Assembly (NCBI GenBank): GCA_050699035.1
Contig: JBOHDE010000002.1
Span: 1 to 54,774, forward strand
Direction: 5' to 3'
DNA: 54,774 nucleotides
Source: WHTB01 sp050699035
GTDB taxonomy: Bacteria; Actinomycetota; Actinomycetes; Propionibacteriales; Nocardioidaceae
The translations under genes and the position numbers were made by a program. Below, piece by piece: positions 15,197 through 22,937 of this stretch. Within the stretch, counting starts at the first letter, position 1. The number at the start of each line of letters is the position of its first letter. The notes beneath the pieces are model-generated. The model was not told the origin of the DNA. It did not search any database and saw only the letters and a program-made list of their open reading frames with translations.

Positions 15197-16219
15197 GTGC
15201 AGACGCTCGCGGATCCCTCGGGTGCCGTCCTGGCGTTCGACGTCGGCGGGACCACCATCAAGGCCGAGGTCGTCGGGCCGGACCTGCAGAGCTGGGCCCG
15301 GGCCAGCGTGCCCACCCCGCGCGGTCCGGCGCTGGCCGACGGCGTCGTCGACACGGCGCTCGCCCTGCTCGACGGATTGCCGCCGGAGCAGCGCGACGCG
15401 GTCCGGTCGGTCGGCCTCGCCCTTCCTGGCATCGTCGACACCGACCGTGGCGTCAGCGTCTTCGCCGCCAACCTCGACTTGCGCGACGTGCCGCTGGCCG
15501 AGCCCGTCGCGGCCCGGCTCGGTCTGCCGGTGCGCCTCGGCCACGACGTGACCTGCGCCGCGGAGGCCGAGCGCCACTCGGGGGCCGCCGCCGACGTGAC
15601 CGATCCAGTCGTGGTGGTGATCGGCACCGGGATCGCCGCCGTGTCGTACGCGCACGGCCGTCGGGTCGCGGGGGTGACCGGACAGGCCGGCGAGCTCGGG
15701 CATGTCGTCGTACGCCCGGGCGGACCGCGGTGCGGGTGCGGCGCGCGAGGCTGTCTCGAGGCGGTCGCCTCGGCCTCCTCGATCGCCCGGGACTATCAAT
15801 CCGCCAGCGGGAACGACGTGGCCGGTGCGGCGGACGTGGTCGCCCGCCTCGGTCAGGACGCCGTCGCGGACGCGGTCTGGGCCGAGGCGACCACGGCGAT
15901 CGCCGACGGGCTGCTGATCGCCACCGCGCTGCTGGCTCCCGGGGCGATCGTGCTCGGTGGCGGCCTGGCCGAGGCCGGTGCCCGCCTGGTCGACCCGGTG
16001 GCCACGTCGATGCGCGAGCGGGCGACCGCGGTGACGGTGCCGCCGCTGCTCACCGCCGCCCACGGCAGCCGGGCCGGGGTGGTCGGCGCCGCCCTGATCG
16101 CCTCCGCCCCTTCCGCCTCCACTTCCTCCGTTGAGTGTGACGAGTTGGCGCGACACGCCGGCGTGTCGCCGCCAACTTGTCACACTCACCGGGACGGGGG
16201 TGGTCTTGGTGAGCGTTGA
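15197..16219 (+). CDS. ROK-family sugar kinase (candidate GalNAc/GlcNAc kinase)
   Basis: ROK kinases phosphorylate hexoses and N-acetylhexosamines. The 340-residue product has the ATP phosphate loop DVGGTTIKAE near the N-terminus, the sugar/catalytic region LPGIVD and LGHDVTCAAEAE, the second phosphate motif VVIGTGIAAV, and the zinc site built by GELGHVVV and CGCGARGCLE. There is no helix-turn-helix, so it is an enzyme rather than a repressor. The last 30 residues or so (after about 310) are encoded by the hairpin at 16133-16187 and look non-family, as if the original stop was lost or the hairpin invaded the 3' end. GTG start, 13 bases after the SIS gene. Confidence 0.9.
   Translation: MQTLADPSGAVLAFDVGGTTIKAEVVGPDLQSWARASVPTPRGPALADGVVDTALALLDGLPPEQRDAVRSVGLALPGIVDTDRGVSVFAANLDLRDVPLAEPVAARLGLPVRLGHDVTCAAEAERHSGAAADVTDPVVVVIGTGIAAVSYAHGRRVAGVTGQAGELGHVVVRPGGPRCGCGARGCLEAVASASSIARDYQSASGNDVAGAADVVARLGQDAVADAVWAEATTAIADGLLIATALLAPGAIVLGGGLAEAGARLVDPVATSMRERATAVTVPPLLTAAHGSRAGVVGAALIASAPSASTSSVECDELARHAGVSPPTCHTHRDGGGLGER
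16133..16187 (+). repeat. Long hairpin across the ROK kinase 3' end
   Basis: Outer arms GAGTGTGAC/GTCACACTC and AGTTGGC/GCCAACT enclose a perfect 20-bp palindrome GCGACACGCC/GGCGTGTCGC, with one wobble pair and one bulged base. It lies inside the ROK reading frame and ends 21 bases before the likely nagA start, so in mRNA it would stand just upstream of the nagA ribosome binding site. No T-run follows. Confidence 0.8.
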
Positions 16220-17363
16220 GCGGGTACGGGGGCGGGTCGTCACTCCCGATGGTGAGATCGCGGACGGTGTCGTGGAGGTCACCGGCGACCGGATCACCCG
16301 GGTCGACGACGCCACGGCGTTCACCGGCCACGACCTGCCGGCGGCGTCCGGCACCGTGCTGCCCGGGCTGGTCGACGTGCACAACCACGGCGGTGGCGGC
16401 GCCGCGGTGACGGCCGGCGACCCGGAGCAGGTCGTGGCCGCGGCCCGGCACCACCTCGGCCAGGGCACCACGTCGATGGTGGCCAGCGCAGTGACCGACC
16501 GCCCGGACCGGCTGGTCGCCGCCGTCGCCGCGGCGGCCGACGCGGCGCAGCTCGGCGAGGTCGCCGGCATCCACCTGGAGGGCCCGTTCCTGGCGGCCGC
16601 CCGCTGCGGCGCCCAGGACCCGCGCCACCTCCTCCCCCCTGACCGCGGACTCGCGCGCGAGCTGCTGGCGGCCGGCCGCGGCCACGTGCGGGTGATGACG
16701 CTGGCGCCCGAGCTGCCCGGCGCGGACTCCCTGGTCGAGCTGCTGGTGGAGTCCGGCGTCGTGGTCGCGGTGGGCCACACCGAGGCCGACGCGGCCACCG
16801 CGGAGCGGGTGCTGAGTGCCGACGGCAACGGCCTCGCCACCCACCTGTTCAACGCCATGCCCCCGCTGCACCATCGTGACCCCGGCCCGGTGGCCGGCTG
16901 CCTGTCCGCGGCGGCGCGCGGCCTGGCCAGAGTCGAGCTGGTCGCCGACGGCGTCCACCTCGCCGACGCCACGGTGCGTACGGTCTTCGGCCTGCTCGGT
17001 CGCGACCGGGTCGTGCTGGTCACCGATGCGATGGCGGCGGCCGGAATGCCCGACGGTGGCTACCAGCTCGGGCCGCAGGCGGTCAGTGTCGTCGACGGTG
17101 TCGCCCGGCTCGCCAGCGAGGACGGGTCAGGCTCGATCGCCGGCGGCACCGCGCGCCTCCTCGACGTCGTCCGCCGGTGCGTGGACCACGCCGGAATCGA
17201 CCTGGCCGACGCCGTCGTCGCGGCCTCGGCCAACCCGGCGGCGGTCCTGGGCCTCGACGCCGAGCTCGGCAGCCTGCGGGCCGGTCTGCGGGCCGACGTC
17301 GTGGTCGTCGACGACCAGCTGCGGCCACTGCGGGTCATGCGCGGGGGGTCGTGGGTCGGATGA
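16209..17363 (+). CDS. nagA: N-acetylhexosamine-6-phosphate deacetylase
   Basis: Removes the acetyl group from GlcNAc-6-phosphate or GalNAc-6-phosphate. The 384-residue product shows the amidohydrolase motifs LPGLVDVHNHGGGG, IHLEGPFLA, AVGHTEADAAT, THLFNAMPPLHHRDPG, ADGVHLAD and LVTDAMAAAG in the NagA order. I prefer the GTG at 16209 (11-base overlap with the ROK gene, G-rich sequence upstream); GTG at 16200 and an ATG at 16131 inside the hairpin are alternatives. Its stop overlaps the PfkB gene start (ATGA). Given its neighbours it may act mainly on GalNAc-6-phosphate, that is, be AgaA-like. Confidence 0.92.
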   Translation: MSVERVRGRVVTPDGEIADGVVEVTGDRITRVDDATAFTGHDLPAASGTVLPGLVDVHNHGGGGAAVTAGDPEQVVAAARHHLGQGTTSMVASAVTDRPDRLVAAVAAAADAAQLGEVAGIHLEGPFLAAARCGAQDPRHLLPPDRGLARELLAAGRGHVRVMTLAPELPGADSLVELLVESGVVVAVGHTEADAATAERVLSADGNGLATHLFNAMPPLHHRDPGPVAGCLSAAARGLARVELVADGVHLADATVRTVFGLLGRDRVVLVTDAMAAAGMPDGGYQLGPQAVSVVDGVARLASEDGSGSIAGGTARLLDVVRRCVDHAGIDLADAVVAASANPAAVLGLDAELGSLRAGLRADVVVVDDQLRPLRVMRGGSWVG

Positions 17364-18298
17364 TCCTCACCGTCACGTGCAACCCGGCGATCGACGTCAC
17401 CTATCGCGTCGACTCGCTGGTGCCGGGCGAGATGCACCGGGTCCGCGAGGTCACCGAGCGCGCGGGTGGCAAGGGAGTCAACGTCGCCCGCGTCCTCCAC
17501 CTACTCGGCGAGCAGACGTTGGCGACCGGCCTGGCCGACGTCGGGTTCGCCGACGCCGTCGAGGAGCTCGGTGTGCCGGCGGCGTTCGTCACCGCGCTGC
17601 CGAGCCTGCGCCGCACCCTGGTCGTGCACACCGACCGCGAGACGACGTCGCTGTGGGAGCCCGGTGCCGTGGTCGAGGAACCGGCCGAGGCGGCGCTCAA
17701 GCTCGAGCGCCACGTCCAGCTGCTGTTGACCGGTGCCGACGGACTGGTCGTTGCGGGCAGCCTGCCGCCGGGCTTCGCGCCGGACCTACCGACGCGACTC
17801 GCCGAGCTGGCGATCGACGAGGACGTGCCCGTCGTACTCGACCTCGACGACGAGCCGCTGCGAGTGGCAGCCGACGGCGGCGCAGCAGTGCTGATGCCGA
17901 ACCGCGACGAGCTGGCCCGGCTGGTCGCAGCGGAGGGCGATCTCGACGTGGTGGCCGCGGCCCGTGAGCTGTCCGGTCGCAGCCGGGCCTCGGTCGTCGC
18001 CACCCTCGGCGTCGACGGGATGGTGGCGGTGACCAAGGACGGCAGCTGGCACGCCGTGGCCGAGCAGGTGGCGGGCAACCCGACCGGTGCCGGCGACGCG
18101 GCGGCGGCGGCGGTCATCCGCGGCCTCGTCCGCAGCGAGCCCTGGCCCGAGGTGCTGGCCGATGCCGTCGCACTGTCGGCGGCCGCGGTCGTCGCGCCGG
18201 TGGCCGGCGAGGTCGACCTCGCTGCGTACCACCAGTGGCGCGGCACGATCGAGGTCCGGCCCATCGACTCGCTGATCGTCCAGCAGGTGCCGCGATGA
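17360..18298 (+). CDS. PfkB-family kinase (tagatose-6-phosphate kinase / 1-phosphofructokinase type)
   Basis: Phosphorylates a ketohexose phosphate at C-1 or C-6, giving the bisphosphate used by the aldolase downstream. The 312-residue product begins MILTVTCNPAIDVTYRVD, the signature of the LacC/FruK subgroup. It has the substrate loop RAGGKGVNVARVLHLLGE and the C-terminal ATP/catalytic motif NPTGAGDAAAAAVIRGL with the catalytic Asp. ATGA overlaps at both ends link it to nagA and the aldolase. No PTS fructose genes adjoin it, so tagatose-6-phosphate is the better substrate guess. Confidence 0.9.
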   Translation: MILTVTCNPAIDVTYRVDSLVPGEMHRVREVTERAGGKGVNVARVLHLLGEQTLATGLADVGFADAVEELGVPAAFVTALPSLRRTLVVHTDRETTSLWEPGAVVEEPAEAALKLERHVQLLLTGADGLVVAGSLPPGFAPDLPTRLAELAIDEDVPVVLDLDDEPLRVAADGGAAVLMPNRDELARLVAAEGDLDVVAAARELSGRSRASVVATLGVDGMVAVTKDGSWHAVAEQVAGNPTGAGDAAAAAVIRGLVRSEPWPEVLADAVALSAAAVVAPVAGEVDLAAYHQWRGTIEVRPIDSLIVQQVPR

Positions 18299-19134
18299 CG
18301 CTGGCCTCGCTGACCGACGTCCTCGCCACCGCCCGGGCGGAGCGGCGTGGCGTCGGCGCGATGAACGTCATCCAGCTCGAGCACGCCGAGGCGATCGTGG
18401 CGGGCGCCGAGCGGGCCGGGCGTCCCGTCGTACTCCAGATCTCGGAGAACACGGTGGCGTACCACCGCTCGCTGGCACCACTCGCGCTGGCCTGTCTGCG
18501 GATCGCGGCCGACTCGTCGGCCGACGTGGTCGTGCACCTCGACCACGCGACACGCCCGGAGCTGGTGAGGGCGGCCGTAGAGCTCGGGCTGCCGTCGGTG
18601 ATGTTCGACGGGTCGACGTTGCCGCACGAGGACAACGTCGCGGCGACCGGCGACATCGCCCGCTGGTGCCACCAGCGAGGAGCAGCGGTCGAGGCCGAGC
18701 TGGGTGAGGTCGGCGGCAAGGACGGTGTGCATGCTCCGGGGGTACGGACCGATCCGGCCGCCGCCGCGGAGTACGTCGAGCGCACGGGGGTCGACTCGCT
18801 GGCCGTCGCCGTCGGCTCGTCGCACGCGATGCTCACCCGCGACGCAGTGCTCGACGACGACCTGATCGCCGCGATCGCCGCGGCGGTGTCGGTGCCGCTG
18901 GTGCTGCACGGCTCGTCGGGGGTACCGGACGACGGTCTGGTCAGCGCCGTCGCGGCCGGCATGACGAAGATCAACATCGCCACGCACCTCAACGTCGCGA
19001 TGGCGGCCGCGGTGCGCGCGGCCCTGGACAGTGACCCGCAGCTGGTCGACCCGCGCAAGTACCTCGGCCCCGGTCGCGACGCCGTCGCCGCCGAGGTCGC
19101 CCGGCTGCTGACGCTGCTCGCGACCAGCCGCTGA
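18295..19134 (+). CDS. Class II aldolase (tagatose/fructose-bisphosphate aldolase family)
   Basis: A zinc-dependent aldolase that splits tagatose-1,6- or fructose-1,6-bisphosphate into DHAP and glyceraldehyde-3-phosphate. The 279-residue product has the class II motifs VVVHLDHATRPE, VMFDGSTLPHEDNV, AELGEVGGKDG, VLHGSSGVPDD and KINIATHLN. At about 280 residues it is the GatY/KbaY size class rather than the 340-residue housekeeping Fba. ATGA coupling with the PfkB gene makes it the last enzyme of the operon. A GC-rich hairpin AGCCGCGGCT just after the stop could terminate transcription. Confidence 0.9.
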   Translation: MTLASLTDVLATARAERRGVGAMNVIQLEHAEAIVAGAERAGRPVVLQISENTVAYHRSLAPLALACLRIAADSSADVVVHLDHATRPELVRAAVELGLPSVMFDGSTLPHEDNVAATGDIARWCHQRGAAVEAELGEVGGKDGVHAPGVRTDPAAAAEYVERTGVDSLAVAVGSSHAMLTRDAVLDDDLIAAIAAAVSVPLVLHGSSGVPDDGLVSAVAAGMTKINIATHLNVAMAAAVRAALDSDPQLVDPRKYLGPGRDAVAAEVARLLTLLATSR

Positions 19135-19181
19135 CCAGCCGCGGCTGCTCCCCCGCCCCAAACGGGGTATCAGTCGGGCTG

Positions 19182-19226
19182 ATGTATCGGTACGATACGT
19201 TGTGTCGATAGGTTCTTCCGATACGT
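19182..19226 (+). promoter_or_regulatory. Predicted PadR operator region
   Basis: GTATCG-GTA-CGATAC (19184-19198) is a perfect inverted repeat, extended imperfectly to 19182-19200. CGATACGT or CGATAGGT also recurs at 19193, 19205 and 19219 as direct repeats. The cluster lies 15-60 bases before the PadR gene, fitting autoregulation. Which repeat is bound is not decidable by eye. Confidence 0.5.
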
Positions 19227-19241
19227 ACGGAGACGTCAACC

Positions 19242-19832
19242 ATGGCCAAGCGTGGCGGCCCTCTCGAGCTCGCGGTCCTCGGACTGCTGCATGAGACACC
19301 CATGCACGGCTACGAGCTGCGCAAGCGGGTGTCGGCGTTGCTCGGCTGGGGCCGCGTGCTGTCGTACGGCTCGCTCTACCCGTGTCTCAAGCAGATGCAG
19401 CGCGTGGGCTGGCTCACCGAGGACAGCCAGCCGGCGGTCAAGGCGAGTCGGCGCAAGATCGTCTACAAGCTGACCGCCGAGGGCAAGGAGCGGTTCGAGA
19501 CGATGATGTCGTCGGCCGGTCCGTCGGCCTGGGACGACGACGCGTTCGGTGTGCACTTCGCCTTCTTCGGCCGCACCGACGCGGAAACCCGGATGCGCAT
19601 CCTGGAAGGCCGTCGCACCAGGCTCGAGGAAAAGCTGGAGCGGGTACGAGCGTCCTTCGCCCGCACTCGTGAGCGGGTCGACACCTACACCCTCGAGCTG
19701 CAACGGCACGCACAGGAGTCGGTGGAGCGCGAGGTGTCCTGGTTGACCGACCTGATCGACGACGAACGTTCGCGGCACTCACCCACAGTCCGCGGGCGAA
19801 AACGTACACCCACGAAGAAGAACGAGAAATGA
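19242..19832 (+). CDS. PadR-family transcriptional regulator
   Basis: The 196-residue product has the PadR winged helix: LELAVLGLLHETPMHGYELR, then SYGSLYPCLKQMQRVGWLTE and RKIVYKLTAEGKERFE. A long C-terminal helical region (about 105-175, rich in Arg/Glu) is suited to dimerisation, and a basic tail ends the protein. Its stop overlaps an ATG (ATGA) 12 bases before the preferred ino1 start, so the two are cotranscribed. It probably controls inositol phosphate synthase and itself, through the CGATAC repeats upstream; its ligand is unknown. Confidence 0.92.
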   Translation: MAKRGGPLELAVLGLLHETPMHGYELRKRVSALLGWGRVLSYGSLYPCLKQMQRVGWLTEDSQPAVKASRRKIVYKLTAEGKERFETMMSSAGPSAWDDDAFGVHFAFFGRTDAETRMRILEGRRTRLEEKLERVRASFARTRERVDTYTLELQRHAQESVEREVSWLTDLIDDERSRHSPTVRGRKRTPTKKNEK

Positions 19833-19840
19833 GGAGACCG

Positions 19841-20920
19841 ATGGGTTCGGTTCGCGTAGCCATCGTCGGCGTAGGCAACTGCGCCGCGTCCCTGGTCCAA
19901 GGGGTCCACTACTACCGTGACGCCGATCCGTCGGGTTCGGTCCCTGGGCTGATGCACGTGGAGTTCGGCGAGTACCACGTCCGCGACGTCGAGTTCGTCG
20001 CGGCGTTCGACGTCGACGCCAAGAAGGTCGGCTTCGACCTGTCCGAGGCGATCTTCGCCAGCGAGAACAACACGATCAAGTTCAGTGACGTGCCGCCGCT
20101 CGGCATCACGGTGCAGCGTGGCAACACCCTCGACGGCTTGGGCAAGTACTACCAGGAGACGATCGAGGAGGCGGAGGGCGAGGCCGTCGACGTCGTCAAG
20201 GTGCTGAAGGATGCCCAGGTCGACGTCTTGGTGTCCTACCTGCCGGTCGGGTCGGAGCAGGCGGACAAGTTCTACGCGCAGTGCGCGATCGACGCGGGCG
20301 TGGCGTTCGTCAACGCGCTGCCGGTCTTCATCGCGTCCGACCCGGAGTGGGCGAAGAAGTTCGAGGACGCGGGGGTGCCGATCATCGGCGACGACATCAA
20401 GAGCCAGGTCGGTGCGACCATCACGCACCGGGTGATGGCCAAGCTGTTCGAGGACCGTGGCGTCGTGCTCGACCGTACGTTCCAGCTCAACGTCGGCGGC
20501 AACATGGATTTCAAGAACATGCTGGAGCGGGAGCGCCTGGAGTCGAAGAAGATCTCCAAGACGCAGGCCGTCACGAGCAACCTGGCGCACGACCTCGGGG
20601 CACGCAACGTGCACATCGGCCCGTCGGACTACGTGCAGTGGCTCGACGACCGCAAGTGGGCGTACGTCCGCCTCGAAGGCCGGGCCTTCGGCGACGTGCC
20701 ACTGAACCTGGAGTACAAGCTCGAGGTCTGGGACTCCCCCAACTCGGCCGGCATCATCATCGACGCGATCCGGGCCGCGAAGATCGCCAAGGACCGTGGC
20801 GTCGGCGGCCCGATCCTGTCGGCGTCGTCGTACCTGATGAAGTCGCCGCCGGTGCAGCGGCCGGACGACGAGGGACGGGCCAGCGTGGAGGCGTTCATCC
20901 GCGGCGACGTCCAGCGCTGA
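19841..20920 (+). CDS. ino1: Inositol-1-phosphate synthase
   Basis: Converts glucose-6-phosphate to 1L-myo-inositol-1-phosphate with NAD, the first step to phosphatidylinositol and mycothiol in actinobacteria. The 359-residue product has the Rossmann start VRVAIVGVGNCAASLVQG, and family motifs SYLPVGSEQADKFYAQC, FVNALPVFIASDPEW, IIGDDIKSQVGATITHR and LNVGGNMDFKNML. Length matches the short bacterial form. I chose the ATG at 19841 (GAGGAG about 4 bases upstream); ATG 19829 overlaps the PadR stop. It is probably regulated by the upstream PadR protein. Confidence 0.94.
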   Translation: MGSVRVAIVGVGNCAASLVQGVHYYRDADPSGSVPGLMHVEFGEYHVRDVEFVAAFDVDAKKVGFDLSEAIFASENNTIKFSDVPPLGITVQRGNTLDGLGKYYQETIEEAEGEAVDVVKVLKDAQVDVLVSYLPVGSEQADKFYAQCAIDAGVAFVNALPVFIASDPEWAKKFEDAGVPIIGDDIKSQVGATITHRVMAKLFEDRGVVLDRTFQLNVGGNMDFKNMLERERLESKKISKTQAVTSNLAHDLGARNVHIGPSDYVQWLDDRKWAYVRLEGRAFGDVPLNLEYKLEVWDSPNSAGIIIDAIRAAKIAKDRGVGGPILSASSYLMKSPPVQRPDDEGRASVEAFIRGDVQR

Positions 20921-20923
20921 CCA

Positions 20924-20992
20924 ACTTCACCCCTCGAACCGACAGCTCTGGGCCGCCGGAGGCCCTCGAAATGTCTGTTCGGGGGGTGAAGT
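20924..20992 (+). terminator. Hairpin terminator after ino1
   Basis: ACTTCACCCC at 20924-20933 pairs with GGGGTGAAGT ending at 20992. CGAAC/GTTCG extends the stem after one G-T position, and an inner GGGCC/GGCCC hairpin lies within. It starts three bases after the ino1 stop. There is no T-run, as is common for actinobacterial terminators. Confidence 0.65.
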
Positions 20993-21010
20993 CCGTACGG
21001 GCGGCTATGA

Positions 21011-21049
21011 GCACAACAGTTGTGCATAACTAGTATGCACAAGTATTCT
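21011..21049 (+). promoter_or_regulatory. Promoter with nested palindromic operator of the ArsR-type gene
   Basis: GCACAAC-A-GTTGTGC (21011-21025) and TTGTGCATA-ACTAG-TATGCACAA (21020-21042) are two perfect, overlapping inverted repeats sharing TTGTGC. That shared hexamer is a possible -35, 18 bases before TATTCT (21044-21049). TATTCT ends 6 bases before the ATG at 21056, suggesting a leaderless, autoregulated transcript. Confidence 0.65.
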
Positions 21050-21055
21050 GCATGC

Positions 21056-21631
21056 ATGGCCGACCGGACACCGCGCCGTACGACGCTGGACGCCACCGCG
21101 ATGCGGGTGCTCGCCCACCCGCTGCGATCCCGACTGCTCGGGCTGCTCCGGCTCGAGGGCGCCGCGACCGCGACCACCCTCGCCCGCGCGCTCGACACCA
21201 ACACCGGAGCCACCAGCTACCACCTGCGCAAGCTCGCCGGCGTCGGCCTGGTCGAAGACACCGAGGCGGGCCAGGGCCGTGAGCGGGTCTGGCGCGCCGC
21301 GCACGACCAGCACTCCTGGTCGTCGGCGTCGGCCGGCGACGACCCCGACGCCCGCGCGGCCGGCGACTGGTTGCAGGGCAACGCACTGCGGTGGTTCACC
21401 GAGCAGGCCGAGCGGTGGACCCGTGAGCACGACCAGTGGTCCGACGCCTGGCGCGACGGCGGCGGCACGTCCGACTACTTCCTCCGGCTGACCGCGGCTC
21501 AGCTGCTCGAGCTCAACCAGGAGCTGTCCGCCGTGATCGAGCGCTACGCCGCCGCCGGACCCGCGTTCGACGACGACGCCCGCCGCGTCATGGTCTTCGT
21601 GCACACCTTCCCCGAGGGCGACCCGGCATGA
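21056..21631 (+). CDS. ArsR-type winged-helix transcriptional regulator
   Basis: The 191-residue product has an N-terminal helix-turn-helix of the ArsR superfamily (TAMRVLAHPLRSRLLGLLRL, then TLARALDTNTGATSYHLRKL and GLVEDTEAGQGRERVW). About 100 helical residues without cysteine clusters follow, so metal sensing is unlikely. The ATG at 21056 fits a leaderless start; in-frame starts at 21020 and 21035 lie inside the operator. The stop overlaps the start of an MFS exporter gene (ATGA), so it probably represses its own operon and an efflux pump. The inducer is unknown. Confidence 0.9.
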   Translation: MADRTPRRTTLDATAMRVLAHPLRSRLLGLLRLEGAATATTLARALDTNTGATSYHLRKLAGVGLVEDTEAGQGRERVWRAAHDQHSWSSASAGDDPDARAAGDWLQGNALRWFTEQAERWTREHDQWSDAWRDGGGTSDYFLRLTAAQLLELNQELSAVIERYAAAGPAFDDDARRVMVFVHTFPEGDPA

Positions 21632-22911
21632 GCCCGCTCTCGGCGCCGCAGACGTACCGACGCTTTCTCATCCTGACCGCGCTGCGCTGGCTGCCGGTCG
21701 GTCTGATGATCCCGATCATGGTGCTGCTGCCCCTCGACCGTGGGCTCAGCCTGACCGAGCTCGGCATCGCGGTGTCGACCCAGGGCCTCGTCGTGCTCGC
21801 CCTCGAGCTGCCGACCGGCGGGCTCGCGGACTCGCTCGGCCGCCGCCGGGTGCTGCTCGCCGCCTCGGTGATCGGGATCGCGTCCGTGACGCTGTTCTTG
21901 TACGCCGAGACGATGGTGGCGTTCATGGTCGTCTGGACCCTGCAGGGCGTCTACCGCGCGCTCGACAGCGGCCCGCTGGAGGCGTGGTACGTCGACGCGA
22001 CGCTGGCAGCCGAACCGGACGCGCCGCTCGAACGCGGGCTCAGCGCCAGCGGCGTCGTGCTCGGTCTCGCGATCGCCGGCGGCGCGCTCGCCAGCGGCGG
22101 CATCGTCGCCCTCGACCCGGTGCCCGGTGTCGACGCACTCGCCGTCCCGGTCATCGCCGCGCTCGCCCTGCAGCTGCTCGGCGCCGTCGGCATCGCCGTG
22201 CTCATGACCGAGCCGGCCCGGACGCGTGGGGCTCGGGCGGCCGGCCGGGCCGTGCTCGCCGTGCCCACCGCCATCGCCGACGGCGTCCGGCTGCTGAAGC
22301 GGTCGCGGGTGCTGCTGGCGCTGGTCGCCGTCGAGCTGTTCTGGGGCTTCTCGATGGTGACGTTCGAAGGACTGCTGCCGGTGCGGCTGAGTGAGATCGT
22401 CGGCGACGCCGAGCAGGCCGCGACGATCACAGGTCCGGCCAGCTCGGCCGCCTGGATCGCCTCGGCGGCCGGCGCGGCCGTGATGCCGTGGCTCGGGCGG
22501 CGGCTCGGCATCGCACCGACCGCTGCGCTGATGCGCATCGTGCAGGGCGTGACCGTGGTCGGCATGGGGCTGTTCGGCGGGGTCGTCGGCGTGATCACGG
22601 CCTACCTCGCCTGCTACGCCGTGCACGGAGCGTCGAACCCGGCACACATGACGCTGCTGCACCGACAGGTCGAGGGTCCGCTGCGGGCGACGGTGGTGTC
22701 GCTGAACTCGATGGTCAGCCAACCGGCCGGCGCGGTCGGGATCATCGCGCTCACCACGATCGCCGACGGCACGTCGGTCAGCGTCGCGATGTATGTCGGG
22801 GCGGCCGTGCTCGCCGTCGCCGCGCCGCTGTATCTCCCGGCGTGGCGCCAGGAGCGTCGGCACCGCGCAGTTGTCAGGCAGAACGTGCGCTCCGGCGCAC
22901 GATCTGTCTGA
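21628..22911 (+). CDS. MFS transporter (probable efflux pump) 1
   Basis: The 427-residue product has about 12 membrane segments. The loop between segments 2 and 3 reads LADSLGRRRVLLAASV, the MFS motif A (G-x-x-x-D-x-x-G-R-R). A central loop precedes the second six-helix bundle beginning LLALVAVELFWGF. Translational coupling to the ArsR-type regulator suggests a substrate-inducible exporter. A hairpin (22872-22913) spans its last codons and stop. Confidence 0.88.
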   Translation: MSPLSAPQTYRRFLILTALRWLPVGLMIPIMVLLPLDRGLSLTELGIAVSTQGLVVLALELPTGGLADSLGRRRVLLAASVIGIASVTLFLYAETMVAFMVVWTLQGVYRALDSGPLEAWYVDATLAAEPDAPLERGLSASGVVLGLAIAGGALASGGIVALDPVPGVDALAVPVIAALALQLLGAVGIAVLMTEPARTRGARAAGRAVLAVPTAIADGVRLLKRSRVLLALVAVELFWGFSMVTFEGLLPVRLSEIVGDAEQAATITGPASSAAWIASAAGAAVMPWLGRRLGIAPTAALMRIVQGVTVVGMGLFGGVVGVITAYLACYAVHGASNPAHMTLLHRQVEGPLRATVVSLNSMVSQPAGAVGIIALTTIADGTSVSVAMYVGAAVLAVAAPLYLPAWRQERRHRAVVRQNVRSGARSV

Positions 22912-22913
22912 CA
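22872..22913 (+). terminator. Hairpin over the stop codon of MFS gene 1
   Basis: TGTCAG (22872-22877) pairs with CTGACA (22908-22913), and CGTGCGC pairs with GCGCACG inside, leaving a TCCG tetraloop. The TGA stop at 22909-22911 is within the right arm. It may attenuate read-through into the second MFS gene. Confidence 0.5.
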
Positions 22914-22937
22914 GCTCGGGGCTGGGAGACTGCCCGG

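Noticed and set aside
16131..16208. Upstream ATG start for nagA at 16131
   Set aside because: It would place the hairpin in the nagA N-terminus, adding 26 residues not seen in NagA proteins, without a ribosome site.
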